The notes below the pieces were generated by a model. It saw only the letters and a list, made by a program, of their open reading frames with translations. It was not told the DNA's origin and did not search any database. 64,000 nucleotides of DNA, taken from the NCBI RefSeq assembly GCF_023898315.1, contig NC_064614.1:703686720-703750719 (forward strand), in the 5' to 3' direction. Source of the stretch: Schistocerca nitens (lineage: Eukaryota > Arthropoda > Insecta > Orthoptera > Acrididae). Below, piece after piece: positions 11,573-22,890 of the stretch (position 1 is the first letter of the stretch; each line of letters starts with the position of its first letter). The position numbers and the translations under genes are program-made.

Positions 11573-12611
11573 TTTACGATAAATGGAGATAATATATAGG
11601 GCTGCTCCTCTTTAAGGAAAAACTGGGTATACTGCAATACGTTAATAATGAAACCTGCTACAGTTACTAACTCACAAACGCCGATTTGCTATAAATTGCT
11701 TGTATGTTACGCAAAGAATTCTCAAAAACGCAAGTTTATTTGCGCTTATGTACAATGAAGTTCAGCGTTGATGTATTATCTGGCATAACCGTGAACCGCA
11801 AACGCTGATTTGCTACGAAATAAATTACGTATCCAAAACGCTCTTACCAGTAATTTACGGAACCATAGTTTTGTGGTGTCCGAAAATTCTCAAAATAACC
11901 TTTATCTCACGTATTTGTACAATGAAACTAGAGAACGATTGTTTTGAACGAGTACAGGCCTACTGTTCTCAAAAATTTTAAGAGAGCACTATTAAGTTTA
12001 AGCCTACAGTTAACGATAACATTATAAATTTATCGCGGCACTCGCGAATGTCCGAAATTTCACAATATATCATAATACAAACTGGTATTGATGCAATCAG
12101 ATGAAAGATTACACAGAAAAGACGCGAACAGTAAAATATGCGAATCTAGAACTTTAAATCGCGGTCTCACAGAAAGGAAAATTCATAAGACGGGTTTTAT
12201 ACGTAAATAAACGTGCGTATTGCACGGACTTTTCACTTAGCTGATTCTGTGCACACTTCTACACTGGAGTGCCGAAAAATAACACAGAAGCGTGAGTTTA
12301 TCTCGATTAAAATCACCAAAATGTGCAGCATCAACAAAGCAAGTCATCTGCCAGTTTCAGCTCACAATGCTTCTAACAATATCGATTTTGTTCACAACAA
12401 TGGCAACTATATCGACATAAGATGAACAATATGCACCTTGCTGTACATCGATATCTTCGTCCTGTATAATTCCGTGTGATGTGTATGTCGCCAGCAGTTC
12501 TTTCTTTCTATAGCCAGATAGCAATATCTGTTAAGAAAATTGACAAAGTCTCACAGGCAAGTGTTATACCAAATAAATTCAAATTGTGGAAGTACATGTA
12601 CTGGAAAATTT
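11573..12611. other. no gene recognised
   Basis: AT-rich sequence. Two loosely similar segments (near 11680-11770 and 11805-11940) share aacgcYgatttgct and ttgtacaatgaa, suggesting a decayed duplication. No supportable coding region. Confidence 0.4.
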
Positions 12612-13140
12612 TCAATCCATCTCGATATCATGGTTGTCCTTCTCTTTCGATAGAGAATCTGAGAATTCCCATAATTGCTTGATGTTCTGAGTGTGCACAG
12701 ACGTATCCTCAGAAGACATGAATTCCACAGAATGGTTTACAGACTCTTGGGGAAACCCTTGTTTCTTCGTAGTATTGTACGATTTCCATCTGCCAAAGAC
12801 GAAGTTCTTAATAACAGCCATTAAAGTTCGTTTAGTCCTGGAATGTATTTTAACAATGAAACATTTCCTAGATTTTCTTTCTGTCCATCCAAATACCCAA
12901 ATCTGTTCAGCTTCGTTCTTGAGAAGTCGTTCTTTTTCGATTTCCAAGTTGTTGTGTGGGATCATCTATTTCTGCAATCTTCTTGAGACCACCAATTGGT
13001 CACAAGTTTGTAACATATTTTTCGACATAAACTGTAATAATCAAAAACAGTATTAATTGGCAATCCAGTTTCTCATGCTGTGTTTTCTAATGTGTTATCT
13101 TTAATCCAGCAGGAAATCAGATGATGCTCTGCTGTATTGT
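12612..13140 (-). pseudogene. Merlin (IS1016/ISXO2-like) transposase fragment
   Basis: On the minus strand, from about 13090 down, the translation gives VFDYYSLCRKICYKL and GGLKKIAEIDD. Then come IWVFGWTERKSRKCF and, after a gap, VNHSVEF … VHTQNI. This order matches the ISXO2-like DDE domain of Merlin transposases: the first acid in EIDD, the WVFGGVER stretch, VNHS and the GAHTNxIE region. Several frameshifts are present and the conserved E region is degraded. It is a different, older copy from the Merlin at 36946-37887. Confidence 0.75.
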
Positions 13141-13619
13141 CAGTTTACAAGTCTCAAACCAAGTGTTCTCTTTCATATTTGTTCTTTTCCGTCATTTGCT
13201 GCACTATGTTTGTAATATGAAGTCAAAATCACTAGTTTTTTTTTTTTAACCAAGTATGACGCTGTTCTGCCCATTACAATCCACACAATTTCTAGTCATG
13301 ATTCGGCAGTAGATGGTACCCCAAAAGAAGTGTAAACGATTTCGAATGGCACACAGTCTAGGAATCAAACCACACCATGTGAGAGTAATGCTACTCAAAA
13401 GTAGTATAGTAAGAAGAGAACGAGCCCAGTAAAGGATGTTGACGCCTCATGCGATCATTGATGAGTCATGGGGTTTCCCCATCCCCCATCCCAGCCCCTT
13501 CTGACAAAGGCCAATTGCTCTATGTTTAAAATGATGGGAAATACAAATATTGGTGTGACATTCAAAAAATAACCCAATTCTGCTATTGTGTTTCCTAAGG
13601 AAGTAAGGCTCTTATTCTT
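13141..13619. other. no gene recognised
   Basis: No coding or structural signal that I can support, apart from an 11-T run near 13240. May include the decayed 5' part of the Merlin fragment. Confidence 0.35.
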
Positions 13620-13879
13620 CTTTTTTTTTTTTGATTCAACAGTCTTTTGGCTAGTTTGATGCGACCTGCCACGAATTCCTCTCCTGTGGTAATCTCTTCA
13701 TCTCAAAGTAGCACTTCCAACCTACGTTCTCAATTATTTACTGGGTGTATTCCAATCTCTGTCTTCCTCTGTAGTTTTTGACCTCTACAGTTCTCTCTAG
13801 TACTATGGAAGTCATTCCCTGATGTCTTAACAGATGTCCCATCATCCTGTCCCTTCTCCTTGTCAGTGTTTTCCACATA
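13620..13879 (-). pseudogene. non-LTR retrotransposon 3' end (distal part)
   Basis: The T run at 13620-13632 is the poly-A tail of a minus-strand retroelement. Upstream on the minus strand lies the end of its reverse-transcriptase ORF and short 3' UTR. The sequence stops at a TA (13878-13879) and resumes after another TA at 16362-16363, the two sides of the pogo-like insertion. Confidence 0.75.
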
Positions 13880-15829
13880 CACTAGACTCTTGTTAATACG
13901 GCCATTCCTTGTGCGTATTGGTGCCACATTAGTGAAAGTGCCAGATTATGGAGAGTATTGAGAGAGGACAAGTTACTCTCTCACCTATTTTTCGTATACA
14001 GAAAATTATAAAAGATTTTGTTACAACCTTATGCACCTTGAGCGAGACTCTAGAAAGTTAACGGCCTGAGCAGATGTTGATGGAGCCTGGTGGGGCGCTA
14101 AAAGCATGAGGTATTTTTATGGTTCTTAGTTCGTAGAAATGGCATGTTGGAATTTGAAAGCATCCCTCAATGAATCTTGCCGGATAGGCCCACAGATGTA
14201 CAGGGCAGACAGAGCAGCCCCTAGTTGAGACAGGTTTCTAGCAGGACAATGCCGCTATACCTGCATTGGCACCAGCTGAAGGCTGGGCTGGTGTCCATGG
14301 ACTGAAGGGACGCATCTACACAGTGGAGTCATAGATCAGGCATTGTGTGCAGAGCCAAGTGTAATAAAAATTCACAAGTTTTCGTATTTGCCGATACTGC
14401 AAATATGCCTATGACTCACTCCCAATGGCTGCCTCGGTTGTATAAGTAACTCTGGCGTCTGAGAAACATTTATAAATAGAATCTTTATTACACCTTATAG
14501 CTAGGACTAACAAGCTCCAAGGCACGGGCGATTTAGATAAAGGTCTTTAAGATTGTATCTGTTCGCTTGTTGCTGAGGGAAGCAACACGACTTCAGAGAA
14601 AAACATCTTCTTCCTCTGCGAAAACTTAAAAAAGCAGTAATTGGAGCTTTTTTTTCCAGAGACACATGTTTCTTAACTCTTGTGCTGGTTCGACACGAGT
14701 TTGTGCTGTCATGTAGCGACTCTAAAGCCCTGTGATTGGCTCAAGACGGGGTGAAGGCGCTGTCATTCGTGCATTGTGCAGAAAAAAGGAACTTTTTAAC
14801 TGGTGAGGTGTGAGGCTCTTGTGTTCTGGACTTATGTCTGGAAGCATCTTCTGGTTGAAGCTCTGACATGTGTGGTTGGTGCTTGGGACCTGTCCTGAAA
14901 CTGACTTCACTTGCAAGTAGTTAGACTGGAGAGCCTGTGGTGAAGTTCTTACTGTACTGACAGTGTGACTTCAAACGTCTCGGACTACTCGTTTGCTGAA
15001 AGCACACTTATTCGTTTTTGGTTTACCAGTCTCAACGTTTGGTATCCTTGTGTGCTCTGTCATATAAGTGAGCCAAATTGGTCCTTGGTACAACAACTGA
15101 ACAGGTGTGTCACACACTGAAATCTACTGTGATTTCAGGGCACTGGTAGAGAATGAATTGAGATCCGTCTGCCTGATCACTAGACCGTGAGATTTTTGCA
15201 TTTCTTTCTTGGCGGCGGTCGGTTCACAAGTGCTGGCTCCACGTCTCGCCACCACCGCACACTTCTTGCCAGCTTCAATTTACATCACCGCGCGAAGCAA
15301 TCAGGGTAATATACTGCTGCTCCGGCCTTGTCAGAGTGTACAGATCTCAATAACCACTCGCTCTCATCTGCACCTATATAAACTTCAGTAGATTTGATCA
15401 CTCAAAGTCTGCTCAGCGTCAGATCAGTTCAGACTGCGTTATCCACCTTTTAGGGCCAGAGTACTTGACTCACTTATGCCTCCCAGGATGCTTGTCCATT
15501 GTTCTCTTAACACAACAGTTAGTTGTTCACAGTATTCAATCAATAACTATAATTTTTGTCTGTTTTTTTCTTTTAAAAAATAAATGTTGTTAGTATATTT
15601 TATTACATTCTCAATCATTACATATAGTCTGCACGACAGGACAACTTTCAGTGTCTTAAATTTAGTATAAACACATAAGGATTATATTTTATTAAACCCC
15701 ATGGTACATTCATTTTCATTACAAACTTAGTCCTTGAATCAGTACATATACATTAGTATCACTCACTACAGAAGACTTCCCAAATTTTTAGTTTTCGAAA
15801 TGACGATATGTGATGATACTATGTTGCAT

Positions 15830-16166
15830 CACACAACAGCTTTAGAAGCATTATGTTGGTACTACTTGTTTATGATTGATGCATAATGTACTTCTAGAAG
15901 ATGTCTGCAGCTTGAGCACCAGCAGTGTGAAATGTCTTCATGTTCTCTCCTCCTTTGTACTCTTCTTCATCTCTTAACTTTCCTGTGCGCTTTTGATTAT
16001 CTCTTTGCCTGTTAAAATTTGATCATAAATTGGTGCTCCTCAAGCATTGTACCCTGTAGCAATGGCTTTCTTAGTTCAGCTTATGTCTAATTTCTTAGTT
16101 CAGCTTATGTCTAATTTCGAGTTTATGCTTGAAATCTAGCACAAGTTGTTTCCTTTTAGAAGCCAT
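15830..16166 (-). pseudogene. pogo/Tigger-type transposase N-terminus, decayed
   Basis: A minus-strand ATG at 16166 begins MASKRKQLVLDFKHKLEIRHKLN, like the psq-type helix-turn-helix start of Tigger, jerky and CENP-B-related transposases. Later frames read KAIATGYN, IYD and, further on, weak similarity to the linker region. A 24-bp in-frame tandem duplication (16067-16114), stops and shifts disrupt it. The DDE domain is not recognisable. Confidence 0.6.
16067..16114. repeat. perfect 24-bp tandem duplication
   Basis: The unit beginning tttcttagttcagcttatgt is repeated exactly at 16067-16090 and 16091-16114, within the Tigger-like coding relic. It duplicates eight codons including a stop. Confidence 0.9.
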
Positions 16167-16361
16167 GATACCAAACCGTAAAGAAAGCCACAATTTCAAA
16201 CACATATAGCATCGTTCAACATTATAGTTAACTAACTACATTTCTGCATGCGAGAATTCACTATTGTATGCGTCTTTTCTGCTTGAGCGACTAGAGGCTG
16301 AATGTGGGCCAGATTACTGAGATGTCGTAGTACTGAGGGTCGGATTAGCAAGAGTTTAGTG

Positions 16362-16757
16362 TATTCCTTTCATCTCCGATTCTGAACAGAATCTACTCAT
16401 TTGTTATCTTCTCAGTCCACCTAATTTTCAACATTCATCTGAAGCACCATATCTCAAATGCTTCGATTCTCTTCTGTTCTGATTTTCCTAAAGTCCATGC
16501 TTCACTACCATATAATGCTATGCTCCAAACGTACATTCTCAGAGATTTCTTCTTCAAATTAAGGCCTGTGTTATATTCTAGTAGACTTCTCTTGGCCAGG
16601 AATGTCCTCTTTGCCAGTGCTATTTTGCTTTTGATGTCCTCACTCCATCCATTGTTGGTTATTTTGCTGCCTAGGTAGTAGAATTCCTTAACTTCATCTA
16701 CTTTGTGACCATCAGTACTGATGTTAAGTTTCTCACTGTTCTCTTTGTCATCCTAAG
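16362..16757 (-). pseudogene. non-LTR retrotransposon reverse transcriptase C-terminal part
   Basis: The minus strand reads YLGSKI-like, then KRTFLAKRSLL, LRMYVWSIALYGSEAWTLGK, EQKRIEAFEIWCFR and, after a stop, KIRWTEKI. This is the thumb and C-terminal region shared by many insect non-LTR reverse transcriptases (ALYGSEAWT motif). It continues into 13879-13620. The 5' end is truncated at about 16757. Confidence 0.8.
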
Positions 16758-17639
16758 TATACATTAATGGGAAATTCAAAGTGCTGCATTGTCATGAAGG
16801 CTGACTTGGGACAGTGGGACAGACTCTACGGCGTCAGAATCTGTGGCTTGGAATACGAGTGGCAGCCTAACTATGACATAAGAATCCAAGATGGCTGACC
16901 TGGAATGTAGGACGCCGATCGAACATGCCGAGCAGCTCTATGACATCACATTCCAGGTCAGACTTCTAATTACAACAGTGCAGAATTTCGGCATATGGTC
17001 CCAGATTTCAGATAGTGTGGCATACTGGCCCAGAGATGAAATACTGGCACTTGCCCTTTGATGTCGTAATCCAGCTCAGAGCTGTTGGACTATTTATAGC
17101 AGTGCAGAATTCTGGCATACAGGTCCAGACTTGAGATACTGCGACAGGTTCTATGATGTCAGAATCCACGTTCCGGAATACTGGCACTTCGATGTCTGAG
17201 ACAAAGGATGTTTTTGCAGATCTGGGTCCAGGTCTGGGTCTGGATTTGTGTCTCAGCCTGTTATGGTGGTAGTATTTAAAAAAAACTTGTTCGCAAGTAC
17301 TTCCAAGGTAACACTACAGACACCAAAACCAATACATTGGGCTGGTAGCTAAGAAATGTTACACTTGCGTTCATGGACGTTCTTAGGGCTCTGACGAACA
17401 TAGTTCGTAAGAGTAAGAAATATAACAAACAAAATATAGCAATTGCTCTTAGAAACATGATCTTTTCTCTTTAAGATGTAGTATAAAGCACTAGAAGAAT
17501 TAATCAGCACCTGAGACCTTGAGTCTGAGTATGGATGATGCAGCTATATTTGACTTTATAGGAACAGTGCTGTATGGAAGACAAGAGTTGTTTCTATCGG
17601 CAATGTCTTCATTAGAGACTTGTGTAGGGGAAGGTTGGG
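16758..17639. other. unassigned; diverged ~125-bp tandem repeat in 16960-17210
   Basis: Segments such as acagtgcagaatttcggcat (near 16974) and gcagtgcagaattctggcat (near 17100), each followed by ggtcc-aga and later atactggcac, recur about 125 bp apart. This suggests an old tandem repeat of two or more units. No coding region is convincing. Confidence 0.45.
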
Positions 17640-17735
17640 AAAGGAAATGGGCTGTATTCTTATCAAAGGACACATCCTGGCATTTTCCTCAAGCAATTTG
17701 GGGAGAAATCGTGGATCACCTCTGTATGGATGTGT
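17640..17735 (+). repeat. fragment of an arthropod SINE-like repeat
   Basis: The stretch reading aatgggctgtattcttatcaaagg … catcctggcatt … caagcaatttgggg resembles a repeat common in arthropod genomes (consensus recalled as gccgtgccctttcaaaggaac, then catttgcctgaagcgattt). The tRNA-like head and tail are not visible. Confidence 0.4.
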
Positions 17736-18245
17736 GGTGTTGTGTTTCGAGAATTTCGGCGTAAATTCTAGAACCACTCGGCCTTCTACCGTCTCGAACA
17801 CACGATATTTTAGATCTGAGAGTGGGATGATGAAAGCCTGCATATTGCACGTCGCATGTTTGTGTGTGCAGCTTTGAAGTTTGTCGTGAGAAGACTGTAG
17901 GGACGACGTTCTAACGGCACCGACACGTACTTGTCGGTCGATCCATGGAAGTCGTAGTGAAAGAGCAAGGGAGAACTATGGAACTTCTAAGTTATTCTGT
18001 GTTAACCGCATCAGTGATCATTGTTGTAAATAACACGAACATTTTAGATTCGGAATTCTGAAAAAACTCTTATCTTGGACTTGCTGGAGGCAAGACGTTT
18101 TTTACGATTTGTTTGTAATAGAGTTATGGTTGTTAAGCCAACTCTTTTCTAAAAAGTACTTAAATCTGTTTCTAATGTGAGACGATAAGAGTGACTTACA
18201 AGAAGTCAAACGTTTATATGCGAAGTGTGAATTTTGTTCTTTATG

Positions 18246-18441
18246 GCCAGCTAGTGTGGCCGAGCGGTTCTAGGCGCTACAGTCTGGAACCGCGCAACCT
18301 CTACGGTCGCAGGTTCGAATCCTGCCTCGGGCATGGATGTGTGTGATGTCCTTAGGTTAGTTAGGTTTAAGTAGTTCTAAGTTCTAGGGGACTGATGACC
18401 TCAGATGTTGAGTTTCATAGTGCTCAGAGCCATTTGAACCA
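18246..18441 (+). repeat. tRNA-derived SINE, complete copy
   Basis: Same family as 6521-6720: head ggccgagcggttctaggcgc, box B ggttcgaatcc, body ending gaacca. A perfect 13-bp target duplication tttgttctttatg lies at 18233-18245 and 18442-18454. Confidence 0.95.
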
Positions 18442-18454
18442 TTTGTTCTTTATG

Positions 18455-19045
18455 AAGCTCAGATATACCGATAGTTGTTGAAAAGTATTCTTCGAGTACC
18501 TAATTATTCCACAAGTAGAGAGAAGAGAGTCTTAAAGGTTCCTGTAACTAGCGTCATTCTTTGGAGAAGAAGTTTATAGACATTCCAGAAACCAGCTATC
18601 CAGGGAAGAAGATCGGCTGTGTACACCAAGTAAGTCGACGTGTATAAGAGAAGTGGGAAGTTTGCACATACACTTCACACACTCTTAGTCGTCCAAATCG
18701 TTAGAGTGGACGAGGATTTGCATCACTGTCCTCCTGAATACGATCGAATGTCATCACTATGACATATCAATCTCATTCTGTTAGAAATACGTAGGATCAA
18801 AGGCACACATGACAAACTACTTGACAAAACCTTCAACATAACGTAAACTGAATAACAATCTCGTCAAAGTAGCTAAAAAGCGTTTGGGAGGAGAAAGTGT
18901 GACTTTATTCACAGTAAAATACCACGTTTTAAAGAATGGTGCATTTTATAAGCGCATACACAGCAGTTCAACCTTTTTTCATATTTACCTCCTGTGACGA
19001 ATGTCTTGAAAGTGAAGTACTTAAGTTATAAATACTTTTTAATAA
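18455..19045. other. no gene recognised
   Basis: No repeat ends, RNA gene or supportable coding region seen between the SINE and the Gypsy LTR. Confidence 0.35.
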
Positions 19046-19363
19046 TGTCACGAAGAGAAGGTGTAATTAGATGAATGACGAACACTAACTTCACTTAACG
19101 AAGGTTTATTCAGCACTTGCACATACAAGAGTGCGGAGCGAACTGCCTACAGCCGGAACACATACGGTATATATACAGTTACAGAACATTCCAGTACAAT
19201 GGTTCTTGATACTTGTGGATACTTCTAGAATGTTCTCGAACCGAATGTAGAAATTAAAATTTTACAGTTGAGATGAGCTTTGAACTCACGACCCTCCATA
19301 CAACAGCCTAGTATCATAACTGCTACACCACAGCGACAGCGCTAGTCTTCTTTTTCTACGACA
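19046..19363 (-). repeat. 3' LTR of the Gypsy element
   Basis: Begins TGTCACG and ends CGACA on the plus strand, so it has TG…CA termini in either orientation. Aligns along its length with 22567-22890. The adjacent purine-rich tract at 19364-19376 marks this as the 3' side of a minus-strand element. Confidence 0.88.
19271..19336 (-). other. tRNA-like segment within the LTR
   Basis: On the minus strand the LTR contains TGGTGTAGCAG (box A-like, near 19330-19320) and, about 40 bases on, GTGAGTTCAAAGC (box B-like, near 19289-19277), spaced as in a tRNA gene. The second LTR has the matching segment at about 22795-22853. It is part of the LTR itself, not a later insertion. It is not a functional tRNA gene. 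Confidence 0.55.
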
Positions 19364-19376
19364 TTGCTCCCTCCTT
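19364..19376 (-). other. polypurine tract of the Gypsy element
   Basis: The minus strand reads aaggagggagcaa directly before the 3' LTR. This is the expected place and composition of the plus-strand priming site in LTR retrotransposons. Confidence 0.7.
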
Positions 19377-19393
19377 AAGAGATCAGCGTCTCG

Positions 19394-19866
19394 GTGTTAC
19401 GTCCTAGTCTGGGAACGAGTCATCGGACGTGCATACTCCGACTCCAGATGACTGATGTTCGCCCTGGCGGTGATCGTCTTAGAATTTCCTTTGCCGCTAC
19501 CCTCTTCGTCACCTTTCCGCTTGTTGCCTGTTGCTGGAGCTTCGAATTTACCCTGGGCTACAGGATCCTTATAGGGCTTCATTCGAACGACGTGGACCGT
19601 ATCTCTGATCTTTCGTCGTCTTGTGTCGGGGTTGAAATCTTCAACTTCATAAGTAACATCAGACAACTGTCTTACAACCTTATAAGATACAAAGTAGCGC
19701 CTGAGGAGCTTCTCAGAGAGACCAATCTTCGGAACAGGAGTGAAGATTCAGACGAGGTCACCAGGCTGGTAGACACGGCGGTGGGTCCCGTCATACCTTC
19801 GGCGATCGTTTTCTTGAGCCTGCAGCGTGCGGAGTCGAGCTAACTGCCCAGCTTCCTCAGCTCTGG
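19394..19866 (-). pseudogene. Gypsy integrase C-terminal region
   Basis: The minus strand encodes LRTLQAQEND and YDGTHRRVYQPGDLVW (stop in place of the last residue). Then come KLLRRYFVSYKVVRQLSDVTYEVEDF and RDTVHVVRMKPYKDP. This matches the GPY/F-like C-terminal module of Gypsy integrases with its following basic tail. The zinc-binding and DDE catalytic parts of integrase are absent because of the internal deletion at about 19867. Confidence 0.8.
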
Positions 19867-20735
19867 TTAACACCTGTCAGTCTTTTTATGTGTTCGTTAA
19901 ATGTCTCTGAGAACACTATAATGTCATCTAAATAACAAAGACACATCGCCCACATCAGGTGATGTAGAAGATTATCCATCATCCGTTCAAAAGTTGCTGG
20001 TGCCTTGCACAAACCAAACGGCATTACCTTAAACAAATACAGGCCCCCAGGGATGATGAATGCAGTTTTCTCACGATCAGCCTCAGCTACTTAGATTTGC
20101 CAGTATCCCGAGTACATGTCCATGGTTGAGAAAAACGTAGCCCCCTTTAGACAATCGTCAATTCGTGGAAGAGGGTAAACATCCTTTTTAGTTATCTTAT
20201 TAAGCTTCCTGTAATCAACACAAAAGCGCCAACTGCCATCCTTCTCTGACCAGGGCCACTGGTGACGACCATGGGCTCTGTGAAGGCTCAATGATGTCAT
20301 TCTCCATAATTTTCTCTACGTCGTCGCGATTTATTCGACCATCTGTTGCTGACACACAGGATGCGATCTGGCTTATTGGTTGATGGTCCCCAGTGCTAAT
20401 TTGGTGCTTCACCGTCGATTTGTCTAATTTGCTCTTCACCTGTAGATTGAAGCATTCAGAGAACTCTTGAAGAATGGTAAGTAGCTTCTTCTGTTGTTCC
20501 CTAGTAAGATCTGGCAATAGTCGAGATAGAAGATCTTGTCTCGTAGTGGTATGCTAATTTCGCCCACAGACTCGGCATGGGAGGTTTCTATGATCGTCAG
20601 CTGTTCTGCAATTAACGGCTCAGCATTTGCTACACACATGCGTCTTGGAAGGATCTGCATTTCTCGGAGATAGTTAACTATCCTCAATTCACCGAATCCG
20701 TTCTTAAACGAGATGACAGATGCTGGGATGACCAA
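19867..20735 (-). pseudogene. Gypsy reverse transcriptase, N-terminal and palm part
   Basis: The minus strand shows [20 protein letters not shown] and PLPRIDD, then [14 protein letters not shown] (first catalytic Asp region, about 20100-20260). MPFGLCKAPATFERMMD and the catalytic YLDD box (about 19922-19933) follow, with some frame changes. Translation stops matching after HIKRLTG at about 19868, where sequence jumps to the integrase tail. RNase H is missing. Confidence 0.88.
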
Positions 20736-20839
20736 GTTATTCTTCAGTGGTATGCTTCTCTTACATCAAACTACAAGATCCATGGGTTGATGCATGGTAT
20801 GACACATGACAGTTATCTTCCCAGCGCTAACTGCAGCAC

Positions 20840-21161
20840 TCATAGTCTCCACTCACTCGGATGCACGTCTTCCTGTCCACAGTATCTCATCTTGTCTAGC
20901 ATAATCTTCAAGCGACCACAATCTATAATTCCCTGAGAAGCTTTCAAAAAGTCCCATCCGAGAATGACGTCATGACCACACTCTTGTAAGACGACGAATT
21001 CTAAGGGCTGTGTATAGCCACACATATTTTCTATTAGCCACCTTCAGCAGAGATGTTTTGTTGACGAATACGGTTTTCTGCAACTGGCGACGGTACTTCT
21101 CCGTAATGACTGAATATGATGCTCCAGAGTCAACAAGAGCTTGGGCTGGTCGACCATCCAT
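20840..21161 (-). pseudogene. Gypsy retropepsin-like aspartic protease
   Basis: The minus strand gives ALVDSGASYSVI (active-site DSGA, about 21105-21140) and, about 60 residues on, HDVILGWDFLKA, the flap-distal ILG motif. A frameshift lies between them near 21020-21030. Sits between the zinc knuckle and reverse transcriptase, as expected for pol. Confidence 0.82.
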
Positions 21162-21199
21162 GAGGATATCGATGTAGTTTCCTATCTTTTTGTATTGAT

Positions 21200-22540
21200 C
21201 GACGGCGGAGGATTTTTGTCTTCATTGGCCTCCCCCCGCCCCCTCCCCCAAGGAAGGTCGCACCTTTTAGTTTTCCAGGTTGTGGCGGCTAAGTAATCGG
21301 ATGGAGCTTCTAAACGGCGATGGAGACCTTGATCGGCGTATTGGGGAGCGTCCTCTCCAGCGGCTAGCTTGCGGCGACGGTGACCTACGTCGTCCTGCAC
21401 CCACATCTTCTTGTTCACCTTCGTCGTCATGGAGTTGGCGTCGGCTAAGATTAGTCTGCTGTCTTCTGGCGCGGGCATCATCAAATATCCGCCGCCTATA
21501 TCGACAATAGCGCACCACGTGTCCCGGTCGTCCACAGTGGAAACATACTGGTTGGTTATCCTGGGCCCTCTAGACGTCAGTCTTTCTTAGTGCCCAAACA
21601 GGTTCCTCATGCGGCATTGTGGGAACGTAACTCCGCTTGGGTCTCGACTTTTTCACTGTTTTAAAGGAACATGAAGGACGAGAGACTGGGTTCAATGTCT
21701 GTTCCACTTCCTCGTTTATGACCTCTTGAAGCGTCTCGGTATTTTGCTCGCCGTGCAATCCAAGTGCCTTCTGAACTTCCTCTCCCACTATCTGACGAAG
21801 AACATTGTGAAATCAGTTGCTTACTCCATCACCGACATCGATACCACGTTTGGAAGCCATCCAAACTTCTTGCGTGTAATAATTTTTGTTTTTTGATGCA
21901 ATGTCTCGATATACCAACACCATTTTATAAAGTCGTCTGCTGTCTAAACCTCCTTTTTTTCAGGAGTAGGGATTGATACATGTCCTCAGCAACACCCTTC
22001 ATCAGATGTGCAACCTCATCTTCCTCCTCCATTCTAGGATCCTCTATTTTACATAGCTCCAAGACATCTTGAATGTAAGATGCTGTAGTTTCTTCTGGAC
22101 GCTGTGCCCTGCACTTTAATTTATCTTCAGCCTTGCACTTCTTTTGTTGTGTGTCGCCGAAACAGTTGTGCAGTCCCGCGTGGAATACTTCCCAGTTTGT
22201 GAACTTCTCGTTGTTCTCATACCACTGCTTGGCAGTGCCCGCCAAGTAGAAAAATACGTTAGCCAAAGCCACGGTGTCATCCCATTTGTTAAATTTGGCT
22301 ATAGCTCATATACATTCAGCCGCTTGTTTGGATCTTAGCCATCTTCACCAGAGTACCCGGAAGGATGTCTCATGTGGAGGCACACAGCTGCTGTCATCGT
22401 AACGCCTGTTCTTTTCTGTCTCCGGTAGATTGCGATCTGTTAAATATGGCTCTAACTCGCGTTTCTCGCCAATAAATGGCGGCTTTGTCGTGGCCTGATG
22501 GGAGCTACTGTGTCGTCGATAATGTGCGCATCACAACTTC
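21200..22540 (-). pseudogene. Gypsy Gag with CCHC zinc knuckle
   Basis: The 22272-21925 stretch encodes a capsid-like region (FFYLAGTAKQWYENNEKF, then a YIQDVLELC stretch), typical of retrotransposon Gag. A charged linker follows, then one zinc knuckle CFHCGRPGHVVRYC at about 21546-21504 and an arginine/serine-rich nucleic-acid-binding tail. A frameshift in the A run near 21955 separates capsid and linker. Confidence 0.82.
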
Positions 22541-22566
22541 CAATACCAACGTCTCCACCAGAAATA

Positions 22567-22890
22567 TTTCACGTAGAGAAGGTGTAATTAGATGAATGAC
22601 TAATGCTAACTTCACTTAACGGACGTTTATTCAGCACTTGCACATACAATAGCGCGGATCGAACTACCTCTGGCCAGACCACATACAGTATACATACAGT
22701 TACAGAACATTCCGTTACAATGATTCTTGATATTTGTGGATACTTCTAGAATGTCCTCGAACCGAATATAGAAATTAAAATTTTACAGTTTAGGTGAGTT
22801 TTGAACTCACGACTCTCCATATAAGAGTCTAGTATCATAACCAATACATCAGAGTGATTGTATGACTGACAATGAGTTTTTTCTGCGACA
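22567..22890 (-). repeat. 5' LTR of the Gypsy element
   Basis: Direct repeat of 19046-19363 with many substitutions; starts tttcacg and ends gcgaca. It carries the same tRNA-like segment (about 22795-22853). Confidence 0.85.

Larger units (their letters stand above)
13880..16361 (-). mobile_element. pogo/Tigger-like DNA transposon with TA target duplication
   Basis: The left end CACTAGACTCTTGTTAATAC and the reverse complement of the right end CACTAAACTCTTGCTAATCC match with three differences in 20. Both sides are flanked by TA (13878-13879, 16362-16363), the Tc1/mariner-superfamily duplication. Removal rejoins the non-LTR retrotransposon (ttttccacata + ttcctttc). The CAC…ctcttgttaat-type terminus resembles pogo/Tigger inverted repeats, and a decayed Tigger-like N-terminus is encoded near the right end. 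The rest (~1.9 kb) has no recognisable coding. Confidence 0.85.
19046..22890 (-). mobile_element. Gypsy-type LTR retrotransposon, internally deleted
   Basis: Two direct long terminal repeats (19046-19363 and 22567-22890) bracket minus-strand gag, protease, reverse transcriptase and integrase C-terminus in Gypsy order. The LTRs differ at many positions and the coding parts carry frameshifts, so the insertion is old. Sequence from the reverse-transcriptase palm to the integrase tail (RNase H and most of integrase) is missing, leaving 3.8 kb. I see no clear 4-5 bp target duplication (aataa left, atatg right). Confidence 0.9.

Noticed and set aside
17519-17877. Overlapping open frames of 81-95 codons on both strands
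   Set aside because: No recognisable domain, and part of the stretch is repeat sequence; the frames look like chance.
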